Shown here: piece after piece, positions 52,753 through 62,398 of the stretch | How positions within the stretch are numbered: position 1 is the stretch's first letter | How the letters are laid out: each line of letters starts with the position of its first letter | From: Psychrobacillus sp. FSL K6-2836 | GTDB lineage: Bacteria; Bacillota; Bacilli; Bacillales_A; Planococcaceae | Direction of reading: 5' to 3' | NCBI RefSeq assembly: GCF_038003085.1 | Contig: NZ_JBBOOM010000001.1 | Location: 3,720,001-3,784,000, forward strand | Length of the DNA: 64,000 bases | Program-made: the position numbers and the translations under genes | The notes under the pieces: generated by a model | What the model was told of the DNA's origin: nothing | Seen by the model: the letters and a program-made list of their open reading frames with translations, nothing else | Database searches by the model: none

Positions 52753-53343
52753 ATGATTATCGGATTAACGGGAAGCATCGCTAGTGGGAAAAGCACCGTA
52801 GCAAATATGCTAATGGAAATGGACTTTCCTATTATAGATGCAGATGTTGTGGCACGTATAGTAGTTGAAAAAGGAACTGCGACTCTTGAAATGATTAAAG
52901 AGACTTTTGGTACAGAGGTTATCCACGAAGATGGATCCTTAAATCGGGAAGGACTAGGAGAAATTATTTTTTCGAATCCTTCTAAACGTAAGCAATTAAA
53001 TGATATTATGCATCCTGCTATCCGAGCAGAAATGTTAGCCCAAAAGGAGCACCTAATGCAGCAGGAACATCCAGTCATAATTATGGATATTCCACTGCTT
53101 TTTGAAAGTAGGTTGCAATCCTTTGTGGATAAAATCCTTGTAGTGACAGTAACGGAACAGAAGCAACTAGAAAGATTGATGTCTCGAAATGGGTTTACCC
53201 AGGAGGAAGCTAAATTACGTATTCAATCCCAATTACCTTTGTCGGTAAAAGAAGAAGGTGCGGATGCGGTTATTTATAACAACGGCACAATAGAAGAAAC
53301 TAAACAACAATTAATAAAAGTATTAGCAATTTGGGAACAATAA
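52753..53343 (+). CDS. coaE: Dephospho-CoA kinase
   Basis: CoaE makes the last step of coenzyme A synthesis, phosphorylating dephospho-CoA. The 196-aa P-loop protein begins MIIGLTGSIASGKSTVANML (Walker A). DADVVARIVVEKGT near 32 and MDIPLLFESRLQSFVDKILVV near 112 are typical CoaE blocks. AGGGAGC precedes ATG 52753. It is third in the polA-mutM-coaE operon. Downstream comes repeat B and element C. Confidence 0.95.
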   Translation: MIIGLTGSIASGKSTVANMLMEMDFPIIDADVVARIVVEKGTATLEMIKETFGTEVIHEDGSLNREGLGEIIFSNPSKRKQLNDIMHPAIRAEMLAQKEHLMQQEHPVIIMDIPLLFESRLQSFVDKILVVTVTEQKQLERLMSRNGFTQEEAKLRIQSQLPLSVKEEGADAVIYNNGTIEETKQQLIKVLAIWEQ

Positions 53344-53381
53344 AACTGAAAATAGTACTTTAAAGTATTAAACGTTACCCA

Positions 53382-53506
53382 TGATTTGCGTTTCAGGCGG
53401 ACGTTTTCTGCGGGGTGAGCGATGAACCTTCACCGCCGCTTCGCGTTCGTTGTGAAGTTTCATCTGACTCACTGATCCCGCTAGAGTCGCCTTTCACTAC
53501 AATCAA
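53382..53506 (+). repeat. Repeat B copy after coaE
   Basis: GATTTGCGTTTCAGGCGG (53383-53400), ACGTTTTCTGCGGGGTGAGC, then end CTAGAGTCGCC and CACTACAATCAA (53494-53505). The centre is close to the pyk copy (GAGCGATGAACCTTCACC), including the CATCTGACTCACTGATCCC arm. Followed by element C in the same orientation. Confidence 0.85.
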
Positions 53507-54057
53507 CTAGTGTGTGGTACTCCACTATAAGATTTAACATAGCTTATCGCTTGGATGAGAAGATTGGACAAATTTTAGAAAGTGATCAAATTATTTGTAA
53601 TCGCTTTTGAATTAGAAATGATATTATTCAATGAAAGTGGAAGAAAACAGATTTTCTTTTATACTAGTGGAAATAAAGAAAAGTAGTAAGTATTTACTAA
53701 ATAAAGAAGCGAAATAGCGAACGAAATTGCATCTTCGAGGCACGATGCGGGTCAGGCAGTCGTTGCGAAATGTTTTTTTATTTTGCGACGAGCTTTGCGC
53801 AGGAGCACCACGATGTCGCGTACTTAGACTGTCATCCCCTCTATGAATAGGATAGTGTCTTTTCTCTAGTTATCCAAAAATGCACTAATCTGTCTCTAAG
53901 TGTTATAGAAGGGTGACGGACAGACAAACGCCATAAAATTACCGATAGAAGAAGAGGCTGGTCGTGACGTCGTCACGACCAGCCTCTTAAAATTTTACTC
54001 GGTAATAATATAGCTACAAGTCTGTCCAAAGCCCTTCGGAAACGATTGAAACAGGTC
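53507..54057 (+). repeat. Element C, copy 2
   Basis: The nested structure spans 53889-54055, 167 nt. CTGTCTC pairs with GAAACAG at the base. GGACAGAC (53918-53925) pairs with GTCTGTCC (54020-54027). ATTACCGA (53938-53945) pairs with TCGGTAAT (53999-54006). The central 15-bp stem is GAGGCTGGTCGTGAC (53954-53968) with GTCACGACCAGCCTC (53972-53986), perfect. An extra stretch at about 53730-53838, absent from copy 1, carries the TTGCGACGA and GCAGGAGCA pieces seen in repeat B centres. Confidence 0.85.
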
Positions 54058-54222
54058 TAGTTCTTTTTAAGTTCCTGCGCTCTATTGAACCAATGATAAG
54101 TTATTTGAAAAGATCGACTTTTATATTCTGTATATTTGGGGCTACACAATACGTAAAATGTGTTATACTAATTCAAGGTTATAAAACAATAAGTATCACA
54201 TAGTTACAGGAGGACTTTTCTT

Positions 54223-55227
54223 ATGGCAGTTTCAATTGCAATTAATGGTTTTGGACGTATTGGACGTATGGTTTTTCGTCAAGCAATAGCACAAGAGGAC
54301 TTAAATGTGGTAGCGATTAATGCAAGGTACCCATTAGAGACATTGGCACATCTTATTAAATATGATTCTACACATGGTACTTTTACTGGAAATATTGCAA
54401 TTGAAGAAAACGCACTAGTTGTAAATGGTCAGCGTGTTCAAATTGTGGATGATCGAGATCCAGCAAATTTACCTTGGAAAGAGTTAAACGTGGATATTGT
54501 TATTGAATCCACTGGTAAATTTAATGATGGTGAAAAAGCTACAGCACATATCGAAGCTGGAGCCAAAAAGGTAATTATTACTGCCCCTGCAAAAAATGAA
54601 GATGCAACAATTGTTATGGGAGTAAACGATGATAAATTCGATCCATCGATTCACCATATTATTTCGAATGCAAGCTGTACTACAAATTGCTTAGCACCTG
54701 TAGTTAAAGTATTGAATGACACATTTGGTATTGAAAATGGGTTAATGACTACTGTTCACGCATACACAAACGATCAAAATAATCTAGACAATCCTCACAA
54801 AGATTTACGACGTGCACGTGCCTGTGGTCAATCTATCATTCCAACCTCAACAGGAGCTGCTAAAGCACTTACACTCGTATTGCCAGAGCTGCAAGGAAAG
54901 ATTCATGGCATGGCATTACGTGTACCAACTCCGAATGTCTCTTTAGTAGATTTAGTAGTGGATTTGCAAAAAGATGTTACTGCAGAAGAAGTAAATGAGG
55001 CTTTCACTAAAGCATCTGAAGGTGCAATGCAAGGTATTTTAGGTATTACAATGGAACCACTAGTATCAATCGACTTTAACACTACTACACTATCAACAAC
55101 TGTTGATGGCTTAACTACTATGGTCATCGGGGAACGCAAAGTTAAGGTACTTGCTTGGTACGATAATGAGTGGGGTTACTCTGCAAGGGTGGTTGACCTG
55201 ACCAAAAAAGTAGCTTCATCCCTATAA
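54223..55227 (+). CDS. gapB: Glyceraldehyde-3-phosphate dehydrogenase, GapB type
   Basis: GapB oxidises or reduces at the triose-phosphate step. The 334-aa protein has the N-terminal IAINGFGRIGRMVFRQAI NAD(P) motif and the catalytic Cys in SNASCTTNCLAP near 152. VAINARYPLETLAHLIKYDS replaces the NAD-specific Asp region, as in the NADP-using gluconeogenic enzyme. Position between coaE and speD matches B. subtilis gapB, which is repressed by CcpN. A TATACT at 54164 suggests the -10 box, but the -35 is unclear. The stop is followed by the hairpin of repeat A. Confidence 0.93.
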   Translation: MAVSIAINGFGRIGRMVFRQAIAQEDLNVVAINARYPLETLAHLIKYDSTHGTFTGNIAIEENALVVNGQRVQIVDDRDPANLPWKELNVDIVIESTGKFNDGEKATAHIEAGAKKVIITAPAKNEDATIVMGVNDDKFDPSIHHIISNASCTTNCLAPVVKVLNDTFGIENGLMTTVHAYTNDQNNLDNPHKDLRRARACGQSIIPTSTGAAKALTLVLPELQGKIHGMALRVPTPNVSLVDLVVDLQKDVTAEEVNEAFTKASEGAMQGILGITMEPLVSIDFNTTTLSTTVDGLTTMVIGERKVKVLAWYDNEWGYSARVVDLTKKVASSL

Positions 55228-55234
55228 TTATTCA

Positions 55235-55479
55235 AGAGGCTGGGACAGAACCCCAAAACAGCATTTTTCTCTGTGAGAAAAATGCTGTTTTTTTGCTATG
55301 CTCAAAATTGATTTCCATTCCAGGGACGCTTTCCACGGGCGTGGCCTGAGCCTGTAGTCTCAGGCGTCACGCTATTCCCGTAGGAGTCGCCCCTCCACTC
55401 CAATCAATTTTATAAAATATCCATTATTTAGTAAAGGTTTCTCCTTATCCAATAAAATTTCTATTTCTGTCCTAGCCTC
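55235..55479 (-). repeat. Repeat A, copy 2, inverted relative to copy 1
   Basis: GAGGCTGGGACAGAA (55235-55249) and TTCTGTCCTAGCCTC (55465-55479) form the inverted ends. The hairpin AACAGCATTTTTCTC/GAGAAAAATGCTGTT (from 55257) ends in a T run and probably terminates gapB. The reverse complement matches 18128-18372 with only a few differences over 245 bp. Confidence 0.9.
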
Positions 55480-55582
55480 TTTATTATTTCTTGCATTATT
55501 TAATAAAACAACATATAATGAGAATCGTGTTACTTTACTTGTACACCGACTACTTAAAGGGTTAGGACCTCTTTGGACTAAC

Positions 55583-55637
55583 TTTCCCCCGTGGTAGTCA
55601 ACTTTGAGGTTAAAAATAAACTTATCAAAGGGGGAAA
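55583..55637 (+). promoter_or_regulatory. speD leader that can mask its Shine-Dalgarno
   Basis: TTTCCCCC (55583-55590) is perfectly complementary to GGGGGAAA (55630-55637), which contains the speD ribosome binding site, with a 39-nt loop. An alternative stem GTTAG (55561-55565) with CTAAC (55578-55582) lies just upstream. No known riboswitch class was recognised. Confidence 0.5.
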
Positions 55638-55643
55638 CGGACA

Positions 55644-56027
55644 TTGGAAACAATGGGACGTCACATTATTGCAGAACTATGGGAGTGCGATTTCGACAAA
55701 CTTAACGATATGCAATTTATCGAGCAAACATTTGTTGATGCTGCACTAAAATCTGGTGCAGAAGTCAGAGAAGTTGCATTTCACAAATTTGCACCACAAG
55801 GTGTAAGTGGAGTGGTTATTATTTCCGAATCGCATTTAACGATTCACAGCTTTCCAGAGCACGGTTATGCGAGCATTGATGTGTATACATGTGGTGATTT
55901 AGATCCATCAATCGCAGCTAACTATATTGCAGATGCTCTTAATGCTGGAACACGCGAAACGTTAGAAATGCCACGTGGTATGGGACCAGTTAAAAAGCCT
56001 GCATCACGAATGACAGTTCAAGCGTAA
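55644..56027 (+). CDS. speD: S-adenosylmethionine decarboxylase proenzyme
   Basis: SpeD makes decarboxylated SAM for spermidine synthesis. The 127-aa short prokaryotic type cleaves itself before Ser in [20 protein letters not shown] (around residue 63-65), generating the pyruvoyl group. His68 and Cys in VYTCGDLDP (near 83) complete the active site. TTG 55644 gives [13 protein letters not shown], the usual family start, with AAGGGGG nine bases before. That ribosome binding site lies in a possible leader hairpin. Confidence 0.95.
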   Translation: METMGRHIIAELWECDFDKLNDMQFIEQTFVDAALKSGAEVREVAFHKFAPQGVSGVVIISESHLTIHSFPEHGYASIDVYTCGDLDPSIAANYIADALNAGTRETLEMPRGMGPVKKPASRMTVQA

Positions 56028-56050
56028 TAGATTTATACCTGACTGAGTGA

Positions 56051-56076
56051 GCAGAGGAAGCGATTCCTCTGCTTTT
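56051..56076 (+). terminator. Terminator after speD
   Basis: GCAGAGGAA (56051-56059) pairs with TTCCTCTGC (56064-56072), with a short loop and a TTTTT tail. Confidence 0.92.
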
Positions 56077-56145
56077 TCGATTTTATAGAAGAATATTGTT
56101 ATAATAGATACATAAAACTACCGTAAAGAATTAGGAGAGATCTAA

Positions 56146-56610
56146 ATGAGATGCCCAACTTGTCAATATAATGGCACAAAAGTTGTCGATTCTCGTCCTG
56201 TGGATGACAATAAGGCAATCAGAAGAAGGAGAGAATGCGAAGATTGTGGATTTCGTTTTACTACATTTGAAAAAGTAGAAGAGACACCACTAATCGTTGT
56301 AAAAAAAGATGGTTCACGAGAAGAGTTTAGTCGTGAGAAAGTGCTACGTGGGCTAATTCGTGCTTGTGAAAAGAGACCTGTCGCACTAGAGCAACTAGAA
56401 AATATTGTTTTCTCTATTGAAAAAGAATTACGAAGACTTGGTAATGCAGAAGTGAAGTCAGAGGACGTCGGAGAAATTGTCATGGACAAGCTTGCAGAAG
56501 TAGATGAAGTAGCATACGTTCGCTTTGCTTCCGTCTATCGCCAATTTAAAGATCTGAATGTATTTATCGATGAATTAAAAGAAATTCTAAAGAAAAATCC
56601 GTCATTATAA
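56146..56610 (+). CDS. nrdR: Transcriptional repressor NrdR
   Basis: NrdR represses ribonucleotide reductase genes and senses ATP/dATP. The 154-aa protein starts with a zinc ribbon ([17 protein letters not shown] ... [15 protein letters not shown], four Cys) and continues with an ATP-cone domain (about 48-138, [20 protein letters not shown]). AGGAGAG precedes ATG 56146. It lies before dnaB and dnaI, as in B. subtilis, tying nucleotide supply to replication start. Confidence 0.97.
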   Translation: MRCPTCQYNGTKVVDSRPVDDNKAIRRRRECEDCGFRFTTFEKVEETPLIVVKKDGSREEFSREKVLRGLIRACEKRPVALEQLENIVFSIEKELRRLGNAEVKSEDVGEIVMDKLAEVDEVAYVRFASVYRQFKDLNVFIDELKEILKKNPSL

Positions 56611-56687
56611 ATAGAAGTATTAATAGAATGGCTACTTATGAGTTAACATTCTTTATTTTAACAAAATTTAAAGGAGTGTAGATACAA

Positions 56688-58043
56688 TTGTCGATGTTAT
56701 ATAAAGAGCTACAGCCAGCAGATTTGTATATGATTCGCTTACCATATTCTTTTTCAGATTATGATCGGCAATTGTTGACTTTGTTTTATCAGCCGTTGGT
56801 TGGAGCAGAAAGCATTAGTTTGTATTTAACGCTTTGGGCAGATGGAGAACAAAGTGAGCGATGGTCGCATTACCAGCTGATGAATGTTCTCGGGATGCCG
56901 ATCGGCAAAATTTTTCAAGCTCGTCTTGCTTTAGAGGCAATCGGTCTTCTACGTACATGGAAAAAAACAATGGATGAAGGTAATATATTCCATTATGAGC
57001 TTGCAGCACCATTAGATGCTGAGTCATTTTTAAAGGATCCATTACTATCCATGTTCTTGCTAAATAAAGTAGGAGAAAATTCATTTAAACAATTACGTAA
57101 TCGTTTTATCCAAAATTCCAAGTGGAATGATGGTTTCACAGATGTTACCAGAACTTTTGTCGATGTATTTAAACCATCGACTAAAATGAATAATGCTGTA
57201 TCTTATGATGACACTTTTGAATCGAAGGAAAGAAAATCTTCTGTTCCTTTTTATTACGACGAATTTGATTTTTCATTACTTCAAGAGGGTCTTTCCGAGC
57301 AATTAGTACCTAAATCAGCGATGACAATAGAAGCAAGAGAAGTAATTGCAAAACTTGCTTTTTTATATAGATTAAGCCCAGTGGAAATGCAAAAAGTTGT
57401 TATTCTTGCATTAGATGATGAACTACATTTATCAGAAGCGAGATTGAAAAAAGCATGTGCGGATTATTATAAGCTGACTGTCTCTAAAGTTGCTCCTGTA
57501 ATTGAGAAGATTGAAAAGAAAGTTGTACCTTTGGAATCCACCGGACCTTTAACGAAGGAAGGTGAGTTGATCCATTATTTGGAGACAACGCCTCCCGTAA
57601 CGGTACTAAAGGATATCGCGAACGGAAAAGAGCCGATTCTCGCAGATGTTCAGCTAGCTAATCATTTTGTAACTCACTTCAAAATGCCAATCGGAGTCGT
57701 CAATGTTTTGTTGCAATATGTATTACTACGTACAGACATGAAACTCACAAAAAATTATGCGGAGAAAATCGCTTCTCACTGGATGCGAAAAGATGTCAAA
57801 ACAGCTAAAGAAGCAATGGAACTCGCTAGAAACGAACATGAACAGTATGTAAAATGGAAAAATGAAGGCTCTCCACAAAAAACATATACGAAAAAACCGT
57901 CCCGTGAGGAAAAAGTACCTGATTGGTTTTATAAGAAAGATGGGGAAACGAAGAAATCAACAGGGAATGCTACAAATGGAATTCAAAATATCGATGAAGA
58001 ACGTCAAAAACTATTAGCGGAACTAGGTATATTGAAAAGGTAG
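56688..58043 (+). CDS. dnaB: Replication initiation and membrane attachment protein DnaB
   Basis: This Firmicute helicase-loading protein, distinct from the E. coli DnaB helicase, acts with DnaD and DnaI at oriC. The 451-aa protein has a winged-helix N-terminal part (about 1-130) and DnaB_2/DnaD-like helical repeats (around 290-400, with VTVLKDIANGKEPILADVQL). TTG 56688 is chosen because AAGGAGTG lies nine bases upstream; ATG 56694 would be too far. It ends next to dnaI. Confidence 0.93.
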   Translation: MSMLYKELQPADLYMIRLPYSFSDYDRQLLTLFYQPLVGAESISLYLTLWADGEQSERWSHYQLMNVLGMPIGKIFQARLALEAIGLLRTWKKTMDEGNIFHYELAAPLDAESFLKDPLLSMFLLNKVGENSFKQLRNRFIQNSKWNDGFTDVTRTFVDVFKPSTKMNNAVSYDDTFESKERKSSVPFYYDEFDFSLLQEGLSEQLVPKSAMTIEAREVIAKLAFLYRLSPVEMQKVVILALDDELHLSEARLKKACADYYKLTVSKVAPVIEKIEKKVVPLESTGPLTKEGELIHYLETTPPVTVLKDIANGKEPILADVQLANHFVTHFKMPIGVVNVLLQYVLLRTDMKLTKNYAEKIASHWMRKDVKTAKEAMELARNEHEQYVKWKNEGSPQKTYTKKPSREEKVPDWFYKKDGETKKSTGNATNGIQNIDEERQKLLAELGILKR

Positions 58044-58052
58044 GTGGCAAAA

Positions 58053-58991
58053 GTGGAACGTATAAATGAAACACTAAAAAGAGTTGTATCGCCTGAATTT
58101 ACTACGCGACTAAACGATATGAAAAAGGAAGTTTTAGAAAACCCTAGAGTGCAGAATTTTCTAGAGGAAAACGCCTCAGAGATCAATAAGGAGATAGTCG
58201 ACCGTAGTTTGAGTAAGCTATATGAATTTATCTCCCAATCTCATGATTGTGGCTCTTGTCCGACTTTAGATCAATGTCAGAATTACATGAAAGGGTATGA
58301 ACCTAAACTAGTCCTTGATCGAAACTTGATAGATAATGATTTTATTCGTTGCAAACGAGGTATTATTGAAGACGAGCGTAGGAAAGTTATTTCTATGATT
58401 GATAGTATTCATATGCCTAAAGAGGTTATGGAAGCTAGTCTTGCCGGAGTGGACCTAGAGGATGGCAGTAGGGTTGTTGCAGTCCGTGCAGCTAAAGACT
58501 TTCTTAATGAATGGGAGCGTACAAATGTCCTACCAGCAAAAGGATTATACATTCACGGCAAGTTTGGTGTAGGAAAGTCCTATTTACTCGGTGCTCTCGC
58601 AAATGAGTTAGCAGCAAGACATATACATTCGGTAGTTGTGTATGTTCCGGAATTTTTTAGAGAAATGAAGCAATCCATCCAGGATCAGTCACTTGCGGAG
58701 AAAATCGAATTCGTCAAACGAGCTCCTGTTTTAATGCTAGATGATATTGGTGCTGAAACAATGTCTAGTTGGACCAGAGATGAAATCTTAGGGACAATTT
58801 TGCATTATAGAATGTCAGAACAACTACCAACTTTTATGTCTTCTAATTTCAACTATGACGAGTTGCAACATCATTTGTCTTTCACGCAACGCGGGGAGAA
58901 GGAAGTAGTAAAAGCTGGTCGAATCATGGAACGAATTCGAGCACTTACGACACCAATTTCGCTTCAAGGGAAAAATTGGAGAGAAATCTAA
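58053..58991 (+). CDS. dnaI: Primosomal helicase loader DnaI
   Basis: DnaI is an AAA+ ATPase that loads the replicative helicase. The 312-aa protein has an N-terminal zinc-binding domain (Cys in HDCGSCPTLDQCQNY near 69 and IRC near 103), Walker A GKFGVGKSYLLGA near 170, Walker B VLMLDDIGAETMSSW near 228 and QRGEKEVVKAGRIMERI near 278. GTG 58053 (MERINETLKRV) matches the B. subtilis start and has AGGTGG five bases upstream; GTG 58044 sits beside the dnaB stop and is less likely. Confidence 0.95.
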   Translation: MERINETLKRVVSPEFTTRLNDMKKEVLENPRVQNFLEENASEINKEIVDRSLSKLYEFISQSHDCGSCPTLDQCQNYMKGYEPKLVLDRNLIDNDFIRCKRGIIEDERRKVISMIDSIHMPKEVMEASLAGVDLEDGSRVVAVRAAKDFLNEWERTNVLPAKGLYIHGKFGVGKSYLLGALANELAARHIHSVVVYVPEFFREMKQSIQDQSLAEKIEFVKRAPVLMLDDIGAETMSSWTRDEILGTILHYRMSEQLPTFMSSNFNYDELQHHLSFTQRGEKEVVKAGRIMERIRALTTPISLQGKNWREI

Positions 58992-59030
58992 AGAATTAGG
59001 GATAGAAGCACGGAAAAATTGGATTTCATC

Positions 59031-59059
59031 TTGCATTTGATTTTTCTGTGGCGTATAAT
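59031..59059 (+). promoter_or_regulatory. SigA promoter of thrS
   Basis: TTGCAT (59031-59036), 17-bp spacer, TATAAT (59054-59059). It predicts a start near 59066, at the beginning of the T-box leader. An imperfect stem CACGGAAAAAT/ATTTTTCTGTG (59009-59051), perhaps the dnaI terminator, overlaps it. Confidence 0.8.
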
Positions 59060-59065
59060 CATTTT

Positions 59066-59341
59066 CATAAGAATAAGTAAATGCGAGGAAGAGGACAACA
59101 ATCAGTTTGTACGACTTTGAAGAGAGAGAAGCCTTGGCTGTAAGCTTCTTAAGTATCGGCAATCGATTTACCACCTCTGAGCAGTAATTGTGAATTTAAC
59201 TAGCAATTACCGGTCACCGGCCCGTTAGCCGATGCAGAGCTTCGTCTATTTCATTTATCATTACTATAAGTAGTGGATAGACAGAAGAAGGGTGGAACCA
59301 CGACTTGAACCTCGTCCCTTTTTAGGGATGGGGTTTTTTTA
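59066..59341 (+). ncRNA. T-box riboswitch (threonine) upstream of thrS
   Basis: The T-box sequence AAGGGTGGAACCACG is at 59288-59302. The terminator stem CCTCGTCCCT (59310-59319) with AGGGATGGGG (59324-59333) and seven T bases follows. Uncharged tRNA-Thr binding would form the antiterminator and allow thrS expression. The specifier is probably ACC in the TTTACCACCTC stretch near 59170, inferred because thrS follows. Stem I features (GAGAGAAGCC, GAGCAG) lie upstream. Confidence 0.93.
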
Positions 59342-59374
59342 TTGTTTTCACCTATTATAAAAGGAGTGTTCAAA

Positions 59375-61300
59375 ATGGCAGAAATTATTAAATTGAAATT
59401 TCCAGATGGAGCAGTAAAGGAATTCCCTGTATCGACAACTACAGAAGAAATTGCTCAATCAATCAGTCCTGGATTACGTAAAAAAGCACTTGCTGGAAAA
59501 CTAAGTGGAGTATTAATCGACCTTAAAACACCGATTACGGAGGATGGAGATATCGCAATTATTACTCCAGAATCTGACGAAGCACTAGAAATTTTACGCC
59601 ACAGCTCAGCGCACTTACTTGCACAAGCAGTTAAACGTCTTTTCAAAGATGTTAAATTAGGTATTGGACCAGTTATCGAAAATGGTTTTTACTATGATAT
59701 TGATTCACCGGTGCCAATTACTGCAGAAGACTTACCATTAATCGAAAAAGAAATGAAAAAAATTATTAATGAAAATATTGAAATCATTCGTCATGATGTT
59801 TCACGTCAAGTTGCTTTTGATAAATTTAAAGACGATGAATATAAAGTAGAACTTCTGGAAGCAATTCCCGAAGGAGAACAAGTTTCTATTTATGAGCAAG
59901 GAGATTTCTTTGATCTTTGCCGTGGGGTACATGTTCCATCAACAGGCAAGCTTAAGGAGTTCAAATTATTAAGTATCGCCGGTGCATACTGGCGCGGAAA
60001 TAGTGATAACAAGATGCTTCAACGTATTTATGGTACTGCATTCTTTAAAAAAGAAGAGCTTACACATCATTTAAATATGCTAGAAGAAGCGAAAGAACGC
60101 GATCATCGTAAGATTGGGAAAGAGCTAGATTTATTTACAACTTCTCAAAAAGTAGGGCAAGGCTTACCACTTTGGTTGCCAAATGGTGCGACAATCCGTC
60201 GTGTTATTGAGCGTTATATTGTAGATAAAGAGCTAAAACTTGGCTATAAGCATGTATACACACCAGTGTTAGGTTCGAAAGAGCTTTACGAAACATCTGG
60301 TCACTGGGATCATTATCAAGATTCTATGTTCCCACCGATGGAAATGGACAACGAAACATTAGTGCTACGTCCAATGAACTGTCCACATCATATGATGGTA
60401 TTCAAAAATGGTATGCATTCATACAGAAACCTTCCACTACGTATTGCAGAGTTAGGGACAATGCATCGTTATGAAATGTCAGGTGCTGTATCAGGATTAC
60501 AACGTGTTCGCGGAATGACTTTGAATGATGCGCATTTATTTGTACGTCCAGACCAAATCAAATCTGAGTTCCAAAAAGTTGTAGAATTAATCATTTCGGT
60601 TTATAAAGATTTTAACTTAGAAGACTACTCTTTCCGTCTTTCATATCGTGATCCTCAAAACAAAGAAAAATATTTTGATAACGATGAAATGTGGGAAAAA
60701 GCACAAAGCATGTTAAAAGAAGCGATGGACGAGCTTGGTTTAGATTACTTTGAAGCTGAAGATGAAGCGGCATTTTACGGACCAAAATTAGACGTTCAAG
60801 TGAAGACTGCAATTGGTAAAGAAGAAACTTTATCGACTGTTCAACTGGACTTCTTATTACCAGAACGCTTTGACCTAAATTACATTGGAGAAGATGGCAA
60901 GCATCATCGCCCAGTTGTTATTCACCGCGGGGTTGTTTCTACAATGGAGCGCTTTGTAGCATTTTTGATCGAAGAGTATAAAGGTGCATTTCCAACTTGG
61001 TTAGCACCTGTTCAAGTTGAGATCATTCCGGTTTCCAATGAAGTGCATTTTGAATTTGCTAAACAAATTGAAGAACAACTAGTTGCTTCTGGTTTCCGTG
61101 TTGAAATGGACGACCGAGAAGAGAAACTGGGCTATAAGATTCGTGAAGCGCAAATGCAAAAAATTCCGTACATGCTTGTACTGGGTGATAAAGAGCTAGA
61201 AGCTGGAAATGTAAACGTTCGTAAATACGGAGAACAAAAATCAGAAAGCATTCCTTTTGCAGAGTTCTTAGAACGTTTGAAAGAAGAAGTAGCACATTAA
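59375..61300 (+). CDS. thrS: Threonyl-tRNA synthetase
   Basis: ThrS charges tRNA-Thr. The 641-aa protein has a TGS domain (1-62), an editing SAD domain with [13 protein letters not shown] near 74 and RGVHVPSTG near 184, and a class II catalytic core with [15 protein letters not shown] near 335, [11 protein letters not shown] near 474 and [19 protein letters not shown] near 518. A C-terminal anticodon-binding domain follows. ATG 59375 is used, with AAAGGAGTG upstream; the frame from 59342 begins inside the terminator region. Controlled by the T-box before it. Confidence 0.97.
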   Translation: MAEIIKLKFPDGAVKEFPVSTTTEEIAQSISPGLRKKALAGKLSGVLIDLKTPITEDGDIAIITPESDEALEILRHSSAHLLAQAVKRLFKDVKLGIGPVIENGFYYDIDSPVPITAEDLPLIEKEMKKIINENIEIIRHDVSRQVAFDKFKDDEYKVELLEAIPEGEQVSIYEQGDFFDLCRGVHVPSTGKLKEFKLLSIAGAYWRGNSDNKMLQRIYGTAFFKKEELTHHLNMLEEAKERDHRKIGKELDLFTTSQKVGQGLPLWLPNGATIRRVIERYIVDKELKLGYKHVYTPVLGSKELYETSGHWDHYQDSMFPPMEMDNETLVLRPMNCPHHMMVFKNGMHSYRNLPLRIAELGTMHRYEMSGAVSGLQRVRGMTLNDAHLFVRPDQIKSEFQKVVELIISVYKDFNLEDYSFRLSYRDPQNKEKYFDNDEMWEKAQSMLKEAMDELGLDYFEAEDEAAFYGPKLDVQVKTAIGKEETLSTVQLDFLLPERFDLNYIGEDGKHHRPVVIHRGVVSTMERFVAFLIEEYKGAFPTWLAPVQVEIIPVSNEVHFEFAKQIEEQLVASGFRVEMDDREEKLGYKIREAQMQKIPYMLVLGDKELEAGNVNVRKYGEQKSESIPFAEFLERLKEEVAH

Positions 61301-61312
61301 TAGATTTGTGTG

Positions 61313-61341
61313 TTGACATGAGTATATCAACATGCTATAGT
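61313..61341 (+). promoter_or_regulatory. SigA promoter of infC-rpmI-rplT
   Basis: TTGACA (61313-61318), 17-bp spacer, TATAGT (61336-61341). A near-consensus vegetative promoter just after thrS. Confidence 0.92.
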
Positions 61342-61349
61342 TAATAAGG

Positions 61350-61516
61350 TTATTGAATACAAGTTTGCGGTATAAGAAGAGGCTGCCCGCTTCTCACCTG
61401 TTTGACACCTAAAAGTGTTGTTGACTGGTAAGCACAAGATCGACTGTAACATGTAGTTTCTACATGTACTCATATCGGCGGGCAGACATATATCATATGT
61501 CTGTCTGCTTTTTTTA
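61350..61516 (+). ncRNA. Ribosomal protein L20 leader of infC
   Basis: A leader with attenuator architecture. CTGCCCGC (61383-61390) can pair with GCGGGCAG (61478-61485), competing with the terminator stem CAGACATA/TATGTCTG (61483-61503), which is followed by a T run to 61515. A hairpin ACATGTAG/CTACATGT lies at 61449-61467. In Bacillus, L20 binds this type of leader and causes premature termination, linking infC-rpmI-rplT output to free L20. The match is by position and architecture. Confidence 0.85.
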
Positions 61517-61599
61517 TGGATCTAAAACGGCGTAACTTATTCGTTTCTACGGAATTTATGCCCAAACCATGTATTCGCGACACTATTTGGAGGTGGATC

Positions 61600-62121
61600 A
61601 TTATTAGCAAAGACATGTATGTAAACGATGGCATTCGAGCTCGCGAACTACGAGTTATTGATCAGAATGGTGATCAATTAGGATTAAAAACACGTAACGA
61701 AGCACTTGAAATAGCAGGTCGTGTAAATTTGGATCTTGTCCTTGTGGCTCCTCAAGCCAAGCCACCAGTCGCTCGTATCATGGACTATGGTAAATTCAAA
61801 TTTGAGCAGCAAAAGAAAGATCGTGAAGTTCGTAAAAATCAAAAAATCATCGTGATGAAAGAGGTTCGTTTGAGCCCAACAATCGATGAGCATGATTTCC
61901 AAACGAAACTGAAAAACGCGATCAAGTTCCTTGAAAAAGGAGATAAAGTGAAAGCATCTATTCGATTTAAGGGCCGTGCCATCACTCACAAAGAGATCGG
62001 ACAACGTGTTTTAGATAGATTTGCAGAAGCTTGTACGGAAGTATCCACAATCGAGTCAAAACCGAAAATGGATGGCCGTAGTATGTTCTTAGTGCTTGCA
62101 CCAAAGAACGAAAAACAGTAA
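61600..62121 (+). CDS. infC: Translation initiation factor IF-3, AUU start
   Basis: IF-3 prevents subunit joining and checks start codons. The frame extends to 61516, but translation most likely starts at ATT 61600, giving [27 protein letters not shown] lies at 61589-61595. The ATT start is conserved in infC and lets IF-3 limit its own synthesis. The 173-aa protein has the N-domain (to about 75), the linker with [20 protein letters not shown] and the C-domain with [14 protein letters not shown]. It precedes rpmI and rplT. Confidence 0.93.
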   Translation: MISKDMYVNDGIRARELRVIDQNGDQLGLKTRNEALEIAGRVNLDLVLVAPQAKPPVARIMDYGKFKFEQQKKDREVRKNQKIIVMKEVRLSPTIDEHDFQTKLKNAIKFLEKGDKVKASIRFKGRAITHKEIGQRVLDRFAEACTEVSTIESKPKMDGRSMFLVLAPKNEKQ

Positions 62122-62151
62122 TAGAGTACAATTGTTTAGGAGGAATTCGAC

Positions 62152-62352
62152 ATGCCGAAAATGAAAACTCACCGTGGAGCTGCAAAGCGTTTCAAAAAAA
62201 CCGGGACTGGAAAATTAAAACATGACCGTGCTTTTGGAAGCCACTTATTCGCTAACAAATCTACTAAAGCAAAACGTAAACTACGTAAAACTAAAGTAGC
62301 GTCTTCAGGCGATTACAAACGTATCAAAACTTTATTAACTTACATGAAATAA
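62152..62352 (+). CDS. rpmI: Ribosomal protein L35
   Basis: A 66-aa, very basic protein of the large subunit, starting [20 protein letters not shown] and ending [10 protein letters not shown]. Start and length are those of the family. GGAGGAA precedes ATG 62152. It is in the infC-rpmI-rplT operon, with L20 after it. Confidence 0.97.
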   Translation: MPKMKTHRGAAKRFKKTGTGKLKHDRAFGSHLFANKSTKAKRKLRKTKVASSGDYKRIKTLLTYMK

Positions 62353-62398
62353 TAACAGAAATTCAATCATTCGAAAGAATAGCAGGAGGTAATGAATC

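Noticed and set aside
61516-61599. infC start at ATG 61516
   Set aside because: It starts at the end of the leader terminator. The ATT at 61600 has the ribosome binding site and matches the conserved IF-3 N-terminus.
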